Source of the DNA: Cytobacillus eiseniae
Lineage (GTDB): Bacteria; Bacillota; Bacilli; Bacillales; Cytobacillaceae
NCBI RefSeq assembly: GCF_017874625.1
Contig: NZ_JAGIKZ010000024.1
Location: forward strand, 1 to 56,918
Direction of reading: 5' to 3'
Length of the DNA: 56,918 nucleotides
A model generated the notes under the pieces. That model saw only the letters and a list, made by a program, of their open reading frames with translations. It did no database searches and was not told the DNA's origin. This document shows, one piece after another, positions 8,738-18,400 of this stretch. How positions within the stretch are numbered: the stretch's first letter is position 1; every line of letters starts with the position of its first letter. The position numbers and the translations under genes were made by a program.

Positions 8738-8991
8738 CTGGCACCTCGAATCCCGACATACCTTTCACGAGCAACTAAGTCGGGGCGTGAAGTATGAAAA
8801 AAGCAATATTCACGATTTGGCTGTTCCTGCCGCAATTCGCCATATCGGCGCATTGCGTCAACAGATTTTTCATAGCGATCAATTACTATAATTTCATCAA
8901 TATGCCTTTGTCCGTTTCTTGAGTGCGCCTTGATAACTTCTAATACAACCCATTCATTTGGAAACCGTTCTTGTACTTCTATCCAACGCAT
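8734..8991 (-). CDS. Small protein paired with the retropepsin-like gene
   Basis: An 85-residue soluble protein, MRWIEVQERFPNEWVVLEVI..., ending GIRGAR. I start at the ATG preceded by GGAG with 7-nt spacing; 16 upstream in-frame codons lack a ribosome site. Its stop overlaps the protease start (ATGA), so the two are coupled. I recall similar small-protein/aspartyl-protease pairs in other bacteria, but do not know a function. It could be a substrate, inhibitor or antitoxin-like partner of the protease; nothing in the sequence decides this. Confidence 0.65.
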   Translation of the reverse strand: MRWIEVQERFPNEWVVLEVIKAHSRNGQRHIDEIIVIDRYEKSVDAMRRYGELRQEQPNREYCFFHTSRPDLVARERYVGIRGAR

Positions 8992-9288
8992 CTCATCACT
9001 CCGTTCAAGTTTACTTGACATTATTGTATCAAAAAACAATTGTAATTACTTAGCTTGTCAATAATAATTTTTATAGGCTTTATCACTATCATAATTAATT
9101 TTGAATAAATGAAGATTTTTCCAAGGAATGTTATAATTTATTTAATTAAATGAGGGGTGGGATTTGGAATGGGAAATTGCAAAATAATTAAATGTCAAAT
9201 TAATAAATTAAATGGGATTAAATTCGAGTAATTCAAATACTTTAATTTGAATGCTCGTAATTTCTTTCAAAATATAGGAGGAGCATTC

Positions 9289-9915
9289 GTGTTAAATAAA
9301 CAGGGATTTAATTTATGGGCAGACAATTATGATAACACTGTACAAATTAGTGAAGAAAACAATGATTATCCGTTTGCAGGTTACAAACAAATATTAAATG
9401 TTATCTTCAATGAAGTAATGCAAAAAACTTGTTCAGACGTGTTGGATATAGGGTTTGGAACAGGTGTATTAACGAGTAAGCTATATGAAAATAGGCATCA
9501 AATAGATGGGTTGGATTTTTCACCTAAAATGATTTCTATTGCAAAGGCAAAAATGCCCGGAGCTAATTTAATAGAGTGGGATATTTCAAAGGGTCTACCA
9601 TCCAAAATCATTGACAACAGGTATGATTCAATTGTAAGCACCTATACATTGCACCATCTAACAGAAGGCGAAAAGGTTTCCTTTGTTACTAAATTATTAT
9701 CTCTCCTAAAAGCAGAAGGGCAAATATTAATTGGAGACATCGCTTTTCAGAGCAGAGAAAAACTGAATATTTGTAGAGAAAACAATCTTCATCATTGGGA
9801 CGATGATGAGTTTTATTTCGTTTTTGATGAATTAAAATCCGCATTAGCAAGTATATGTAATTGCAAATTTTATTCAATTTCTCATTGTGGCGGGGTTATT
9901 ATCATCTCTAAATAA
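9289..9915 (+). CDS. Class I SAM-dependent methyltransferase (YrrT-like)
   Basis: A 208-residue enzyme whose N-terminus FNLWADNYDNTV matches the opening of YrrT-type methyltransferases (WAxxYDxTV). The SAM-binding motif I is VLDIGFGTGVLTSKL, followed by the acidic end of beta-2 (IDGLDFSPKMI) and motif III-IV (YDSIVSTYTLHHL). I use the GTG start because AGGAGG lies 7 nt upstream; the longer ATG reading has no ribosome site. Substrate unknown. It is cargo of a recombinase-less island segment and its AT-rich flanks differ from the backbone. Confidence 0.8.
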   Translation: MLNKQGFNLWADNYDNTVQISEENNDYPFAGYKQILNVIFNEVMQKTCSDVLDIGFGTGVLTSKLYENRHQIDGLDFSPKMISIAKAKMPGANLIEWDISKGLPSKIIDNRYDSIVSTYTLHHLTEGEKVSFVTKLLSLLKAEGQILIGDIAFQSREKLNICRENNLHHWDDDEFYFVFDELKSALASICNCKFYSISHCGGVIIISK

Positions 9916-10088
9916 AGGATGCGGGAGTAGCAAGTTTACATTGTTACTTCTTCACTTTTGGGATTTCATTTCTTGTTCAACTAAAGGAACTTATCTACCT
10001 AAGAAAGAATCTAAACAGGCCAAAAAATCCAAATTTCATTCAACACTTGAATTTTTTGGCTTTTAATTTTTATCCCTAAAAACCTCAT

Positions 10089-10109
10089 CTACTTATGATA
10101 CGGTTCACC
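10089..10109 (-). other. Attachment-site-like copy of the rlmH 3' end (site C)
   Basis: On the minus strand this reads G-E-P-Y-H-K-stop (GAACCGTATCATAAG), matching the expected native end of Bacillus rlmH. It contains a 6-bp inverted repeat TACGGT tc ACCGTA. It lies between the methyltransferase and the defence cargo and marks the left end of the 21-kb segment. Confidence 0.7.
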
Positions 10110-10157
10110 GTAACGTTGGATAGGGTAAAATATTCGTTAATAGACTTATAGATTATT

Positions 10158-10199
10158 AAAAAAAGAAGTACAAAGGGTGTCCTTTTGTACTTCTTTTTT
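10158..10199. terminator. Bidirectional terminator
   Basis: GAAGTACAAA and TTTTGTACTTC pair around a short loop, with A and T tracts on the two sides, so it can work on both strands. It ends the three-gene minus-strand cassette and shields it from the methyltransferase side. Confidence 0.85.
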
Positions 10200-10201
10200 A
10201 T

Positions 10202-10771
10202 TTATGCTGATCTAATTTTTTGTACTCCTGTATCCTCCGGCCTCATTAGATGAACAGTTAATTTACATAAAAATAAATAGTACCCTAAATCATTTAAGGA
10301 CATAATTTTACTAAATTTACCTTCTCTTAATTTGTTTTCAAACATTACTCTTGAAAACGAATTTAGAAGACTGAGGTCAACCACATATTCTTCAATTAAA
10401 GGATCAGGAAAGTACAACAGTCTATATATTTGATTACTTTTTATTGCTTGTTCATCCATATCAAGTGATTTAATCGGGATTAAAGGAGCAAATATCAAAA
10501 TATCATCCCGTTCAGAATCACAGGTATTTGATAAAAGAATTGCTTTAGCCTTTAAAACAGATAACTCTCCATTTTTGTCCTGTTTGATAAAGGGGATTAA
10601 CTCTCCAAAAATATCCCCTTGTGCTAGATAAGGCAAAGCAGAATGCATTGAAAAGTTTCTTTGCACCCCACTCTTTTCAAATTGTTGAATCGAAGCTTTT
10701 ACTTGTTCTTTTGTGTAAGGGTGAATTGAAGGAAATACTTCAGTGACAAAATCAATAAATTCATTCATCAT
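10202..10771 (-). CDS. Unknown protein, third gene of an overlapping cassette
   Basis: A 189-residue soluble protein. The middle holds AILLSNTCDSERDDILIFAPL, a Ser/Asn-Cys-Asp motif embedded in hydrophobic strands. This recalls a family of small island-borne proteins with a (S)xxCD motif, but I cannot name it. There is no membrane helix. It starts 4 nt inside the preceding gene (ATGA), so it is translated with it. A terminator follows directly after its stop. Position at the edge of a defence island suggests a role in defence or stress, without proof. Confidence 0.6.
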   Translation of the reverse strand: MMNEFIDFVTEVFPSIHPYTKEQVKASIQQFEKSGVQRNFSMHSALPYLAQGDIFGELIPFIKQDKNGELSVLKAKAILLSNTCDSERDDILIFAPLIPIKSLDMDEQAIKSNQIYRLLYFPDPLIEEYVVDLSLLNSFSRVMFENKLREGKFSKIMSLNDLGYYLFLCKLTVHLMRPEDTGVQKIRSA

Positions 10772-11091
10772 AAGTCAAATAGATTAACTCCTAATGGCTT
10801 AAATAATTTATCCAAAGAACTGTTATATTGTAATAACTCCTGTTCACTAAAATCCCTTACCCCAGTAAAAACTTCTCTAGCTTCTTTGTATCTGTCGAAT
10901 TTATTAGCCATACTTGATATCTCCGGTGTGCTTGTTTCCTCTTCATAATAAACATGCTCTACATTTGGTGATGCACCAGACATACTTGAGCTAAATGTGT
11001 TTAGTGAAAATGAGCCTAGTGCTAAAAGCGCTCCAAGACTAACCATAATTTTCGGGGAATTAGTTTTTTGTACTAATAATGCTTCACTCAT
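10768..11091 (-). CDS. Small single-pass membrane protein, second gene of the cassette
   Basis: A 107-residue protein with one hydrophobic segment (about residues 14-36, IMVSLGALLALGSFSLNTF), then an acidic linker (EEETSTPEIS) and a C-terminal helical part (FDRYKEAREVFTGVRDFSEQELL). There is no lipobox or signal-cleavage pattern, so it is probably anchored in the membrane. It overlaps both neighbours by 4 nt, which implies a fixed ratio of the three products. A membrane component tied to two soluble proteins is a layout seen in effector-type defence modules; here that is inference only. Confidence 0.6.
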   Translation of the reverse strand: MSEALLVQKTNSPKIMVSLGALLALGSFSLNTFSSSMSGASPNVEHVYYEEETSTPEISSMANKFDRYKEAREVFTGVRDFSEQELLQYNSSLDKLFKPLGVNLFDL

Positions 11092-11822
11092 ACGTCAAAA
11101 ACCCCCTCTGTTATCATTTTATTTAGTTTTTCCTCTAAAATTGTTCGGGTAATTTTCACGATTTTTTTGGCATTTTTAATATTTGAAGTATACCCATCTT
11201 TATAATTAAAACCATGCCGATCATTAACATCTAAAATGCAAACCAAATAATGGTCTTTTTCATTTTTTAACATACCAGGGCCTTGATAATTTAATCCTTC
11301 ATATATTCTTAAATTTTTAAATGTAATATTAACATAATAATCATCTTCTATTACAAACGTTATTTTTTGTTCTATCTCATGGGGACTTAAATCTGTTTTT
11401 AAATTAATAAATTTATTTCTCATTAAATCTATTGGATCTTCGTCAAGTATGGAATCAAACACTATTTCAGTAGTTAATCCTGAAAATAGATATCCATCTT
11501 TAATATAATTCCCCAAGGTTGAATAAAGGATATCCACCCTATTTTCAACATAATCCAGACATCTTTCCCAATTTCCCTCAAAAGCATCATCATAGTTTGT
11601 TAAAAGTTGTGTATTAGATAATGATATGTTTAATTGAGAGTGTCCATTATGAGATGTTGTGGAAATTCTAGGTATGTCTTCAGGAGCATCATCTGGAACA
11701 GGAATTAAAGTTACTTGATGGAAAAAATCCTTTAATTGATCTTCAATTTCAAAGGCTTTCCTTCTCAAGTTACTTATTCTAGGATAAACAATATTATACC
11801 TTGTATTTTTTATAAGCATCAT
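11088..11822 (-). CDS. TIGR04255-like protein of unknown function, first gene of the cassette
   Basis: A soluble protein of about 244 residues. The layout resembles TIGR04255 family proteins, which are often found with defence or toxin loci: an N-terminal strand-rich part, the central ISTTSHNGHSQLNISLSNTQLLTNY, and the late VCILDVNDRHGF.. followed by a C-terminal helix. The family call is tentative. GGAG lies 5 nt before the ATG at 11822; a GTG two codons earlier and a second ATG just after it are alternatives. It is led by its own strong promoter. Confidence 0.55.
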   Translation of the reverse strand: MMLIKNTRYNIVYPRISNLRRKAFEIEDQLKDFFHQVTLIPVPDDAPEDIPRISTTSHNGHSQLNISLSNTQLLTNYDDAFEGNWERCLDYVENRVDILYSTLGNYIKDGYLFSGLTTEIVFDSILDEDPIDLMRNKFINLKTDLSPHEIEQKITFVIEDDYYVNITFKNLRIYEGLNYQGPGMLKNEKDHYLVCILDVNDRHGFNYKDGYTSNIKNAKKIVKITRTILEEKLNKMITEGVFDV

Positions 11823-11851
11823 TCTCACTCCGTACAGTCTTATTATATCTC

Positions 11852-11880
11852 ATTATATAATAAGTTTATTTACTTGACAA
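11852..11880 (-). promoter_or_regulatory. SigA-type promoter of the three-gene cassette
   Basis: On the minus strand: TTGTCA (11880-11875), 17 nt, TATAAT (11857-11852). This would start transcription about 25 nt before the first gene's start codon. Confidence 0.7.
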
Positions 11881-11902
11881 TTATTACCTTAAAGTATATA
11901 TA
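11874..11902 (+). promoter_or_regulatory. Plus-strand SigA-like promoter without an evident gene
   Basis: TTGACA (11874-11879), 17 nt, TATATA (11897-11902). Its -35 box shares bases with the -35 of the opposing cassette promoter. It points into the 3' end of the SEC-C gene, which runs the other way, so any transcript would be antisense to it or a short RNA. Confidence 0.45.
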
Positions 11903-11961
11903 TTATTCATAAAATTAGAAATTGAGTTGTTGTTTTGGATTAGCTGGATAACACATCTCAT

Positions 11962-13041
11962 TTATATTCTAAATAAGTCGAATGAGGTCTCTTCTAACAT
12001 ATTATAAGGCTCTTCCTCTTCACACATCACTTCATAAAGTTGTCCAAGGTTCCATATAAGCATTCCAAATTCCTCCTGCTGATGTTTATCCATGGCATCC
12101 CATGATGACGGTTTAATAACTATGTTTTCCGATTCCATTGGAATTAGATTATTTAAATAAGTTATTCTTTCATCTTCAGTTAATTCTAACAATTGCTTTC
12201 TATATTCTTCAAAAATATCATTTTCTTCTTTTATCCAGGAAAGTATGCAGTATGAATTATCTCCTTCAGGGAATACAGAAAAGAAAACATGTTTCATTTG
12301 GATGTTAAGATTCATTAAATCTTGAACAGCTTTTCCTTTCAAGTCTTTAGTTATTACTGTAAATCCTGACGCTGCAAAGTTTACAGCTTTTTCAAATTTC
12401 CACACTACTGATGTTAAAACATCATATTCATCTTTTAATATAGCTTTTTCAAAAATCCCCTTAGGTTTCTCCAAGTCATCTATGGCTAACTTATCTCCTT
12501 TAAACATATCCTCAAACTCATTATGATTAATTAAGGATGGAGTCTTACTAAATATTCCTTGTTCGAATTTTATGTTTTCTTGCTTTCTTTGATAGCATAA
12601 AGCGAACGCTCGATACGTATAAAGAAACACATGTTTATCGCTATAATCAAAATCATAATTCTCTATCGGTTTAAAAAGTTCATTGTCATGGTGGCCACAA
12701 AATCCTGTAAATACAGTTGCTTCCTTTCTTCCCCACTTAGTGGCGATCTCAAAGGGATTATCACTTTTCGGATAAGGCATATACAACATTCCGTTATCAG
12801 CAATTCTTTTTAGTATTTTATTATTTTGAATAGAATGAGCACCAATTATTTTTTCACTACACCTACTCTTATTTGGATGAAGGCATTGTTTTATTTTGGA
12901 TTGCTTTTTTAAATTTTTATAATTTGCTAGGAAGTTTTCAGGGTTTCTAAAATTTGGATCATCTGCTTTGTTGATACAACATTTTTTATACTTTTTTCCA
13001 CTACCACAAGGACAAAGATCATTCCTACCTACTTTAGCCAT
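11962..13041 (-). CDS. SEC-C metal-binding protein with a possible HNH-like zinc domain
   Basis: The N-terminus is a SEC-C zinc motif, [19 protein letters not shown] second cysteine/histidine set follows at residues about 55-135: [21 protein letters not shown] and [15 protein letters not shown]. In that order they resemble a treble-clef or HNH-like zinc domain. The rest is alpha/beta with no clear motif. GGAG precedes the ATG by 6 nt. It follows the DUF262 and two small genes on the same strand. The zinc residues are visible; nuclease activity is inference. Other possibilities are a zinc-dependent adaptor or a nucleic-acid binding protein. Confidence 0.7.
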   Translation of the reverse strand: MAKVGRNDLCPCGSGKKYKKCCINKADDPNFRNPENFLANYKNLKKQSKIKQCLHPNKSRCSEKIIGAHSIQNNKILKRIADNGMLYMPYPKSDNPFEIATKWGRKEATVFTGFCGHHDNELFKPIENYDFDYSDKHVFLYTYRAFALCYQRKQENIKFEQGIFSKTPSLINHNEFEDMFKGDKLAIDDLEKPKGIFEKAILKDEYDVLTSVVWKFEKAVNFAASGFTVITKDLKGKAVQDLMNLNIQMKHVFFSVFPEGDNSYCILSWIKEENDIFEEYRKQLLELTEDERITYLNNLIPMESENIVIKPSSWDAMDKHQQEEFGMLIWNLGQLYEVMCEEEEPYNMLEETSFDLFRI

Positions 13042-13071
13042 TTCAATCTCCTAACTATAAAAATGTATTAA

Positions 13072-13290
13072 TTAGTTTTCTTTGCAACTATTACAACTTC
13101 CAAATTTATATTTCTTATAATTATCCTCATAATAGGATTGTGCCTCTTGGAGATCTTTATAATAAAGCCAGCCACCATCACGAAGTAGACCATTAACTTT
13201 TTTGTACTTTGAATCTGCTGTAGGAATAAAAATGCAGTCATCTAAGTGGAACGTAATCTTTTTTGTCGGGTGATCAACATTTATCCACAT
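13072..13290 (-). CDS. Small protein with a C-terminal CxxC, unknown
   Basis: A 72-residue protein, beginning MWINVDHPTKKITF, with GGWLYYKDLQEAQSYYEDNY in the middle and ending FGSCNSCKEN. The single CxxC near the end could hold metal with another pair or form a disulfide. AAGGTGA precedes the ATG. It sits 13 bp after the 138-residue gene and 30 bp before the SEC-C gene, so it is part of that transcript. I do not recognise a family. Confidence 0.6.
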   Translation of the reverse strand: MWINVDHPTKKITFHLDDCIFIPTADSKYKKVNGLLRDGGWLYYKDLQEAQSYYEDNYKKYKFGSCNSCKEN

Positions 13291-13303
13291 AATTTCACCT
13301 TCC

Positions 13304-13720
13304 TCACAGAGAGCTTTTTTGATTACCTTTATGCCTCTTCATTCTCGGATTATCATAAGCAATCTTAATTAACTTTTGTAACTCGTTCACATCATGTATA
13401 TAAGCAAAAGGAATATTGATTTGGTTAATATACAGTTCCCGCATTGGCTTTTCGAACTGAACACTAAATTCCTCTTTTCTTGTTAAAAGGTGATCCCTAA
13501 TTTCGGGAGGAAAATGCAGTAATAATGCATTACCATTTTCTGTCGTAATCGTAGCAAACTTTATAAAACCTTTCTTTGCGATCGAAATACATTTTCTAAG
13601 GGAAACAATTTCTATATCATCAAAATTCTCCTCTATAAAGTAGTAGCTTTTTTCTGCCATTCTCCGATGATATTCATCCTTCATAAGAGGAAAAATATCT
13701 TCTACTGATTTATATTCCAT
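13304..13720 (-). CDS. Unknown protein downstream of the DUF262 gene
   Basis: A 138-residue soluble protein (MEYKSVEDIFPLMKDEYHRRMAEKSYYFIEENF...). GAGAGGTG stands before the ATG at 13720; six upstream codons are excluded for lack of a ribosome site. It starts 22 nt after the DUF262 stop, which suggests a functional link such as an accessory or immunity protein. I see no catalytic motif or membrane segment and no recognised family. Confidence 0.6.
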   Translation of the reverse strand: MEYKSVEDIFPLMKDEYHRRMAEKSYYFIEENFDDIEIVSLRKCISIAKKGFIKFATITTENGNALLLHFPPEIRDHLLTRKEEFSVQFEKPMRELYINQINIPFAYIHDVNELQKLIKIAYDNPRMKRHKGNQKSSL

Positions 13721-13742
13721 AGTCTTAACACCTCTCAATAGA

Positions 13743-15407
13743 TTAGTAGATTAATTCCTTAAACATATCCAATATTAGCTTCTTTCTTTCCGTTAAAAAT
13801 TGTTCATAGTTTTCTATTTTCCATAGGTTTTTGTCTTTCGGAATTAAATGCATTTCTAGATAATCATCTGACTTATCTTCGAACCATTTCTCTGGTAAAC
13901 TATCACTTTTGCCACCAGAACCATTTTCTTGTTGTTTTAATAACATACAATTAGCAATTTGGTCACGATCTTCAGATTTATATTTTAAGACCTTTCTTCC
14001 TGTTTCAGGGTTTACTTTCTTTACTGTCTTTAAAGCACTTTGAGGGAAGATATGGTCAACTTGCGGTTGATTATTAACGAACGCCGGGTGATATGAAAAA
14101 TCCTTGTACCATAAATTAAATATGAGATGAATATTCTTCGAGCCATAAGAAAGATCGAGAATTGTTTCGTCATCAATTTGTAAGTTTCTTCCGCTTCTAC
14201 GTATAGCATCAAATAACTCATCTACTTTGAAATCCCGCGCCTTTCTTACAGTGTCAATACAACGGTCAATAACCGTATCTGGACTTCCACTAAACGCACC
14301 TGTTAGTAGAGTTCTTAGAATATACTCATCTAGCATCTTCACATTTGCCCACTTGTTTTTAAAATGATATCTGAAATATATCACCGGTATTAACCCGAGA
14401 TATGATGTCAAAGCTTTGTCGGATCTTAAATAAGTCTTGCCATATAAGAAATCCTTCACATCTTTTATAGCATTTGCAATGTCATCCCACTTAATTGAAA
14501 TATCTTCTCTCGTTGTTTCATCCCTGAATTTTGATACGTTATAAGCTGCCCCTTTATCAAGTAAAGCAAGACATGTCTTTAGTACAAAATCACGATTAAA
14601 CTTATATCCCGTGTTATTGAGATCCTCCAACAATTCCTCCATTTTTTCATCGGATTCTGACCAACTAGCTGATAGAAGTGAAAATAAAAGGTCTGATTTA
14701 CCTAGAACTGTTCCCCCAGAATTGGCTCTTATAAAAATTTCAACAACATCATCTTCAGTATATGCTTCTTGATTGTCTACACTATCTAACTCTTGGTAAA
14801 TTAAGGTTTCTTCCGATGTAAAGATTCTAATTATCTTAGAAACATTTCTTCTAATGCGCTTTTCTTGCTCCCTAGTAAGATCCATATTGCTATTATCTAT
14901 GAGTCTTTCACTGATTTCATCGTATTCTTCATTACTAAATACGATATCTTTGAACTTTATCCAAGGGAATTTAACCTTGTCCTTTTCCATAAACTTAAAT
15001 CGGTATCTAATATCATCAGGTTGTGTTAAATCACCACTTAAAATATCCAAATATAATTCTTTACCCTCGTAACTACCTTTCAAGCCAATGAACAAACTTT
15101 GTAATCGTTGTTGACCATCTAGTACTAACATCTTTATTCTTGAATCCTCTAATACGTAAAAATCTGACAACTTCTGTTTCTTTTTATAATTTTGGATGAA
15201 TTCCCGACGTTTGATACTGCTCTTGGTCTTCCAAACAAGCAACGTACTAATAGGATATTCCCTAAGAATTGAATCAAATAGACGCTCTGTTTGCTCCTCT
15301 TTCCAAACAAATGGTCTTTGAATATTCGGCAGCCAGAAGCCCCCATCCTTTTCCTCATTATTTAAATACCCTACCATCCTACGAATAGTTTCTCTTTGAT
15401 TTTTCAT
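13743..15407 (-). CDS. GmrSD-like DUF262 protein with a C-terminal HNH (DUF1524-like) nuclease
   Basis: The N-terminal DUF262 domain shows PNIQRPFVWKEEQTERLFDSIL and the signature LVLDGQQRLQSLF (DGQQR), the nucleotide-binding/hydrolysing part of GmrS-type proteins. The C-terminal part has VDHIFPQSAL, then IANCMLLKQQENGSGGKSD, the His and Asn positions of a DUF1524 HNH nuclease. Known members of this class (GmrSD, and BrxU, which accompanies a BREX system in Escherichia fergusonii) cut DNA carrying modified bases. Here it lies 20 bp after brxHII on the same strand, so it is probably a type IV-like complement to BREX. Specificity cannot be read from the sequence. Confidence 0.8.
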   Translation of the reverse strand: MKNQRETIRRMVGYLNNEEKDGGFWLPNIQRPFVWKEEQTERLFDSILREYPISTLLVWKTKSSIKRREFIQNYKKKQKLSDFYVLEDSRIKMLVLDGQQRLQSLFIGLKGSYEGKELYLDILSGDLTQPDDIRYRFKFMEKDKVKFPWIKFKDIVFSNEEYDEISERLIDNSNMDLTREQEKRIRRNVSKIIRIFTSEETLIYQELDSVDNQEAYTEDDVVEIFIRANSGGTVLGKSDLLFSLLSASWSESDEKMEELLEDLNNTGYKFNRDFVLKTCLALLDKGAAYNVSKFRDETTREDISIKWDDIANAIKDVKDFLYGKTYLRSDKALTSYLGLIPVIYFRYHFKNKWANVKMLDEYILRTLLTGAFSGSPDTVIDRCIDTVRKARDFKVDELFDAIRRSGRNLQIDDETILDLSYGSKNIHLIFNLWYKDFSYHPAFVNNQPQVDHIFPQSALKTVKKVNPETGRKVLKYKSEDRDQIANCMLLKQQENGSGGKSDSLPEKWFEDKSDDYLEMHLIPKDKNLWKIENYEQFLTERKKLILDMFKELIY

Positions 15408-15427
15408 TAACTGCTCACCCCGAACGT

Positions 15428-18400
15428 TTATTGTTTATAAATTAATATTTCATCTCTCATTGCTCTCTCTTGTACAATTTCATCATTATGCACAACATAT
15501 ATATAAACCTTATCTAAAATATCCTGTAAATCCTCTAAATGATCTTCTGATGGCAAGTAATCTTCTCTATCCGTTACAATAATAAATCTAGGTTCACCAT
15601 TGAATCGTTCACTATAAAAGTCGACTAAAGCGAATGTATTAAAGGTTTTGAAATTACCTCTTCCGTTACTCTGTTCGTATTTTTCTACAATATCCTTGTA
15701 ATCTATTGAAAACAGTCTATTTAACTGATGATTTGGAGTTAATTCAAGCTGCATTAGTAATTTAGGTGGCTCCATTCCAATGTTTCTTTGTCGTTCAATC
15801 ATCATGAGGCGTTCGTCACGTCTAATTTCAGTATCAGTTAAATTAGCATTCATTTGATTGATTAACGCGCTGTTTTTATTATCCATATTCTCTTGTTCGT
15901 ATATAAACCGCTTATCTAATATGTCATCAATTTGTTTCTTAAACGTTTTTTGAAGATAATCTGCAACCTTGTCTAGCTGCTGCTCTCGTTGTTTCTTAAC
16001 CTGATTCCGTAACTCAATAGTTGCTTTCACGGCCTCACGTTGAATGTCTGGATACGTTTTATTTTCAAATTGCATGACTGTACCAGTAAATTGCTGAAAT
16101 AACCAATAGGAATCCATTAGCATTACTTCTCCATTTTCACGCTTAGCTAAAAATAGAAGATCCTTTGCTAATTCCGCACCTGTCCCATCTGTAATAATGA
16201 TTGAATACACATTTAGGGACAAAGGCTCTAAAACTGGATATGATATTGAAAATCTTTTAAATGAATGTTCTTCCGCTCCCTTTTTGCTTAAAAACATTCC
16301 TAGTTTAACTAATTGATGATCGCTATCTAGTCGAGTAACTTCTGCCGTCTCATACTCTGTATATCCTGTAAATCTAATGGTGTCCCTCAACTGCTCAATG
16401 CCAAAATGATATTTCCGACTTATCTCCCTAATATACTTAGGGAATCTATCAATCCTGTGCACTTTATTTTCAAATGAATCATATATTCGAATATTATTCT
16501 TTTGAAAAATGTGCTCTACGAAAGGGACATAAACCCGCTGTGGTATCCTTTTAATTAATAGGTCGTGTTGTTCGCGCCTCATAGTAGGCAGGTCAAAAGC
16601 CTGTTCAGCAATTCTTTCTTCTTCAAAAAATTTAAGCAATCTTTGATGCTCTTCGGACATACTTTTATCCATTTTTGCAATGATGTCATCTAAATTTTCC
16701 CTATTAAGAATTGCTGATTCCATTAAATTAGCTAGATTACCATACTCATCATCAAGGATTTCACCAATAAAATCATAAACAAGGTCAGATCCTAGATCTT
16801 CTCTCATTCTGTCCATCTTTTCTAATAGACGTATCATTACATCCCCTTCACGGGTATTAGCTGCAACTAAGTTGAAAATTGCAACCTCATTCTTCTGACC
16901 GATTCGATGAATACGTCCCATTCTTTGCTCTAATTTATTGGGGTTCCACGGTATATCATAATTTATCATCTGATTACAAAATTGAAGATTTATAGACTCT
17001 CCTCCGGCATCCGTAGCAAGCATCACTTGACTTTCATTTCTAAAAAGCTCAACCTGTCTTCTTCTCTCATCCATTGAGTACTTCCCAATAATTTTTGCGA
17101 TCACAGGAATGCGTGCCTTTAATCGTCGCTCCAAATAATTCAGAGTATCGGTAGATTCAGTAAAGAGTAAAATTTTTTCACCTTTTTCTAGTAAACCGTT
17201 TGTTCCAAAAAGAGTTCTTTCTAATTCATCATACTTACGCTCCATCATATTTAAACGTAGATAACTTGTCTGCTGAAGCAGCTTTTCTAACTCATTTATT
17301 TCAATTTTTAGTTCTTCTGTATCAATTAAATCTACTGCCTGTTCAAGTGAAGCTTCTAATCGCTGCTGTTCTTCGAAACCTTCATCATCAAAATCATCTA
17401 TCTCTAATTTTTGTAGTTTTTTAACTAGTTTTTTCCGCTCTTGCTCGGTTTCTTTTAATAAACTTTCCAGGCGTTCTTTTCTTCGTTGTAACGAGAGATG
17501 GATAGCTTCAGTTGAAGAAGATAGCCGTCTTTGCAATAACATCATGGCGAAAGCTGTACTGTTATTCCCGTTACTAATTGCACGATTGAAATGATTACGT
17601 ACATACTCTGTAACAGCTTCATAGAGAGCTAACTCTTTTTCGGATAGATCGAATTGAAGCGTTTTCGTTACTCGCTTCGGGAAAAGTGGTGTACCATCAA
17701 AGTTTGTTAAATTCTCTTTTAATCTCCGAATAATAAAAGGATTGGACTTTTCTTTCAATGATTCATTTACTGTGACACTTGAAAAAATATCAGAATCAAC
17801 TAATCTCATGAGATGTCGAAAATTTTCAACATCCCCTTTATGAGGAGTAGCCGTTAAAAGAACACAATGCTGTGCTTTACGTAAAATTGACTCTCCCAAG
17901 TGATAAAGCTTCGTTTTACTCGTTTTTTTCTTAATGGTTCCATGAGTATATGCAGCCATCTTATGAGCCTCATCAACAATAACTAGATCAAAATCCGCTT
18001 CTTGCACCAAGCCTTTAACGTCTTCCCGAGCTGCCCAATAAATTGAAGCCAAACATAAGTCATGTTCTATAAATGGATTTTTGCCACCATATTGCCGAAC
18101 TACTGAACGATTAATGATAAAAAATTGTTCATTAAATTTTTCATGTAGTTCTTCCTGCCATTGTTTAAGAACTAGAGGTGGTACTAAGATTAAAATACGT
18201 TTTACGCTCTCCCTAGCAGACAACTCTTTAATAAGCATACCTGACATAATGGTTTTTCCTGCACCTGGATCATCCGCTAATAGAAAACGAACTTGCGGGA
18301 CTTGAAGCATCTTACTATAAACAGCCTCAATTTGGTGTGGCAGAGGCATTAAGTTTTTATTTCCTAATGCTCTTCCTTTCGAATACCTCTCTTCAACTTG

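Larger units (their letters stand above)
8309..10099. mobile_element. Island segment 3 (1.8 kb between sites B and C)
   Basis: The segment between two rlmH-like sites carries a protease-like pseudogene with its overlapping partner on the minus strand and a methyltransferase on the plus strand. No recombinase or replication gene is visible, so it cannot move on its own as seen here. Confidence 0.45.
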
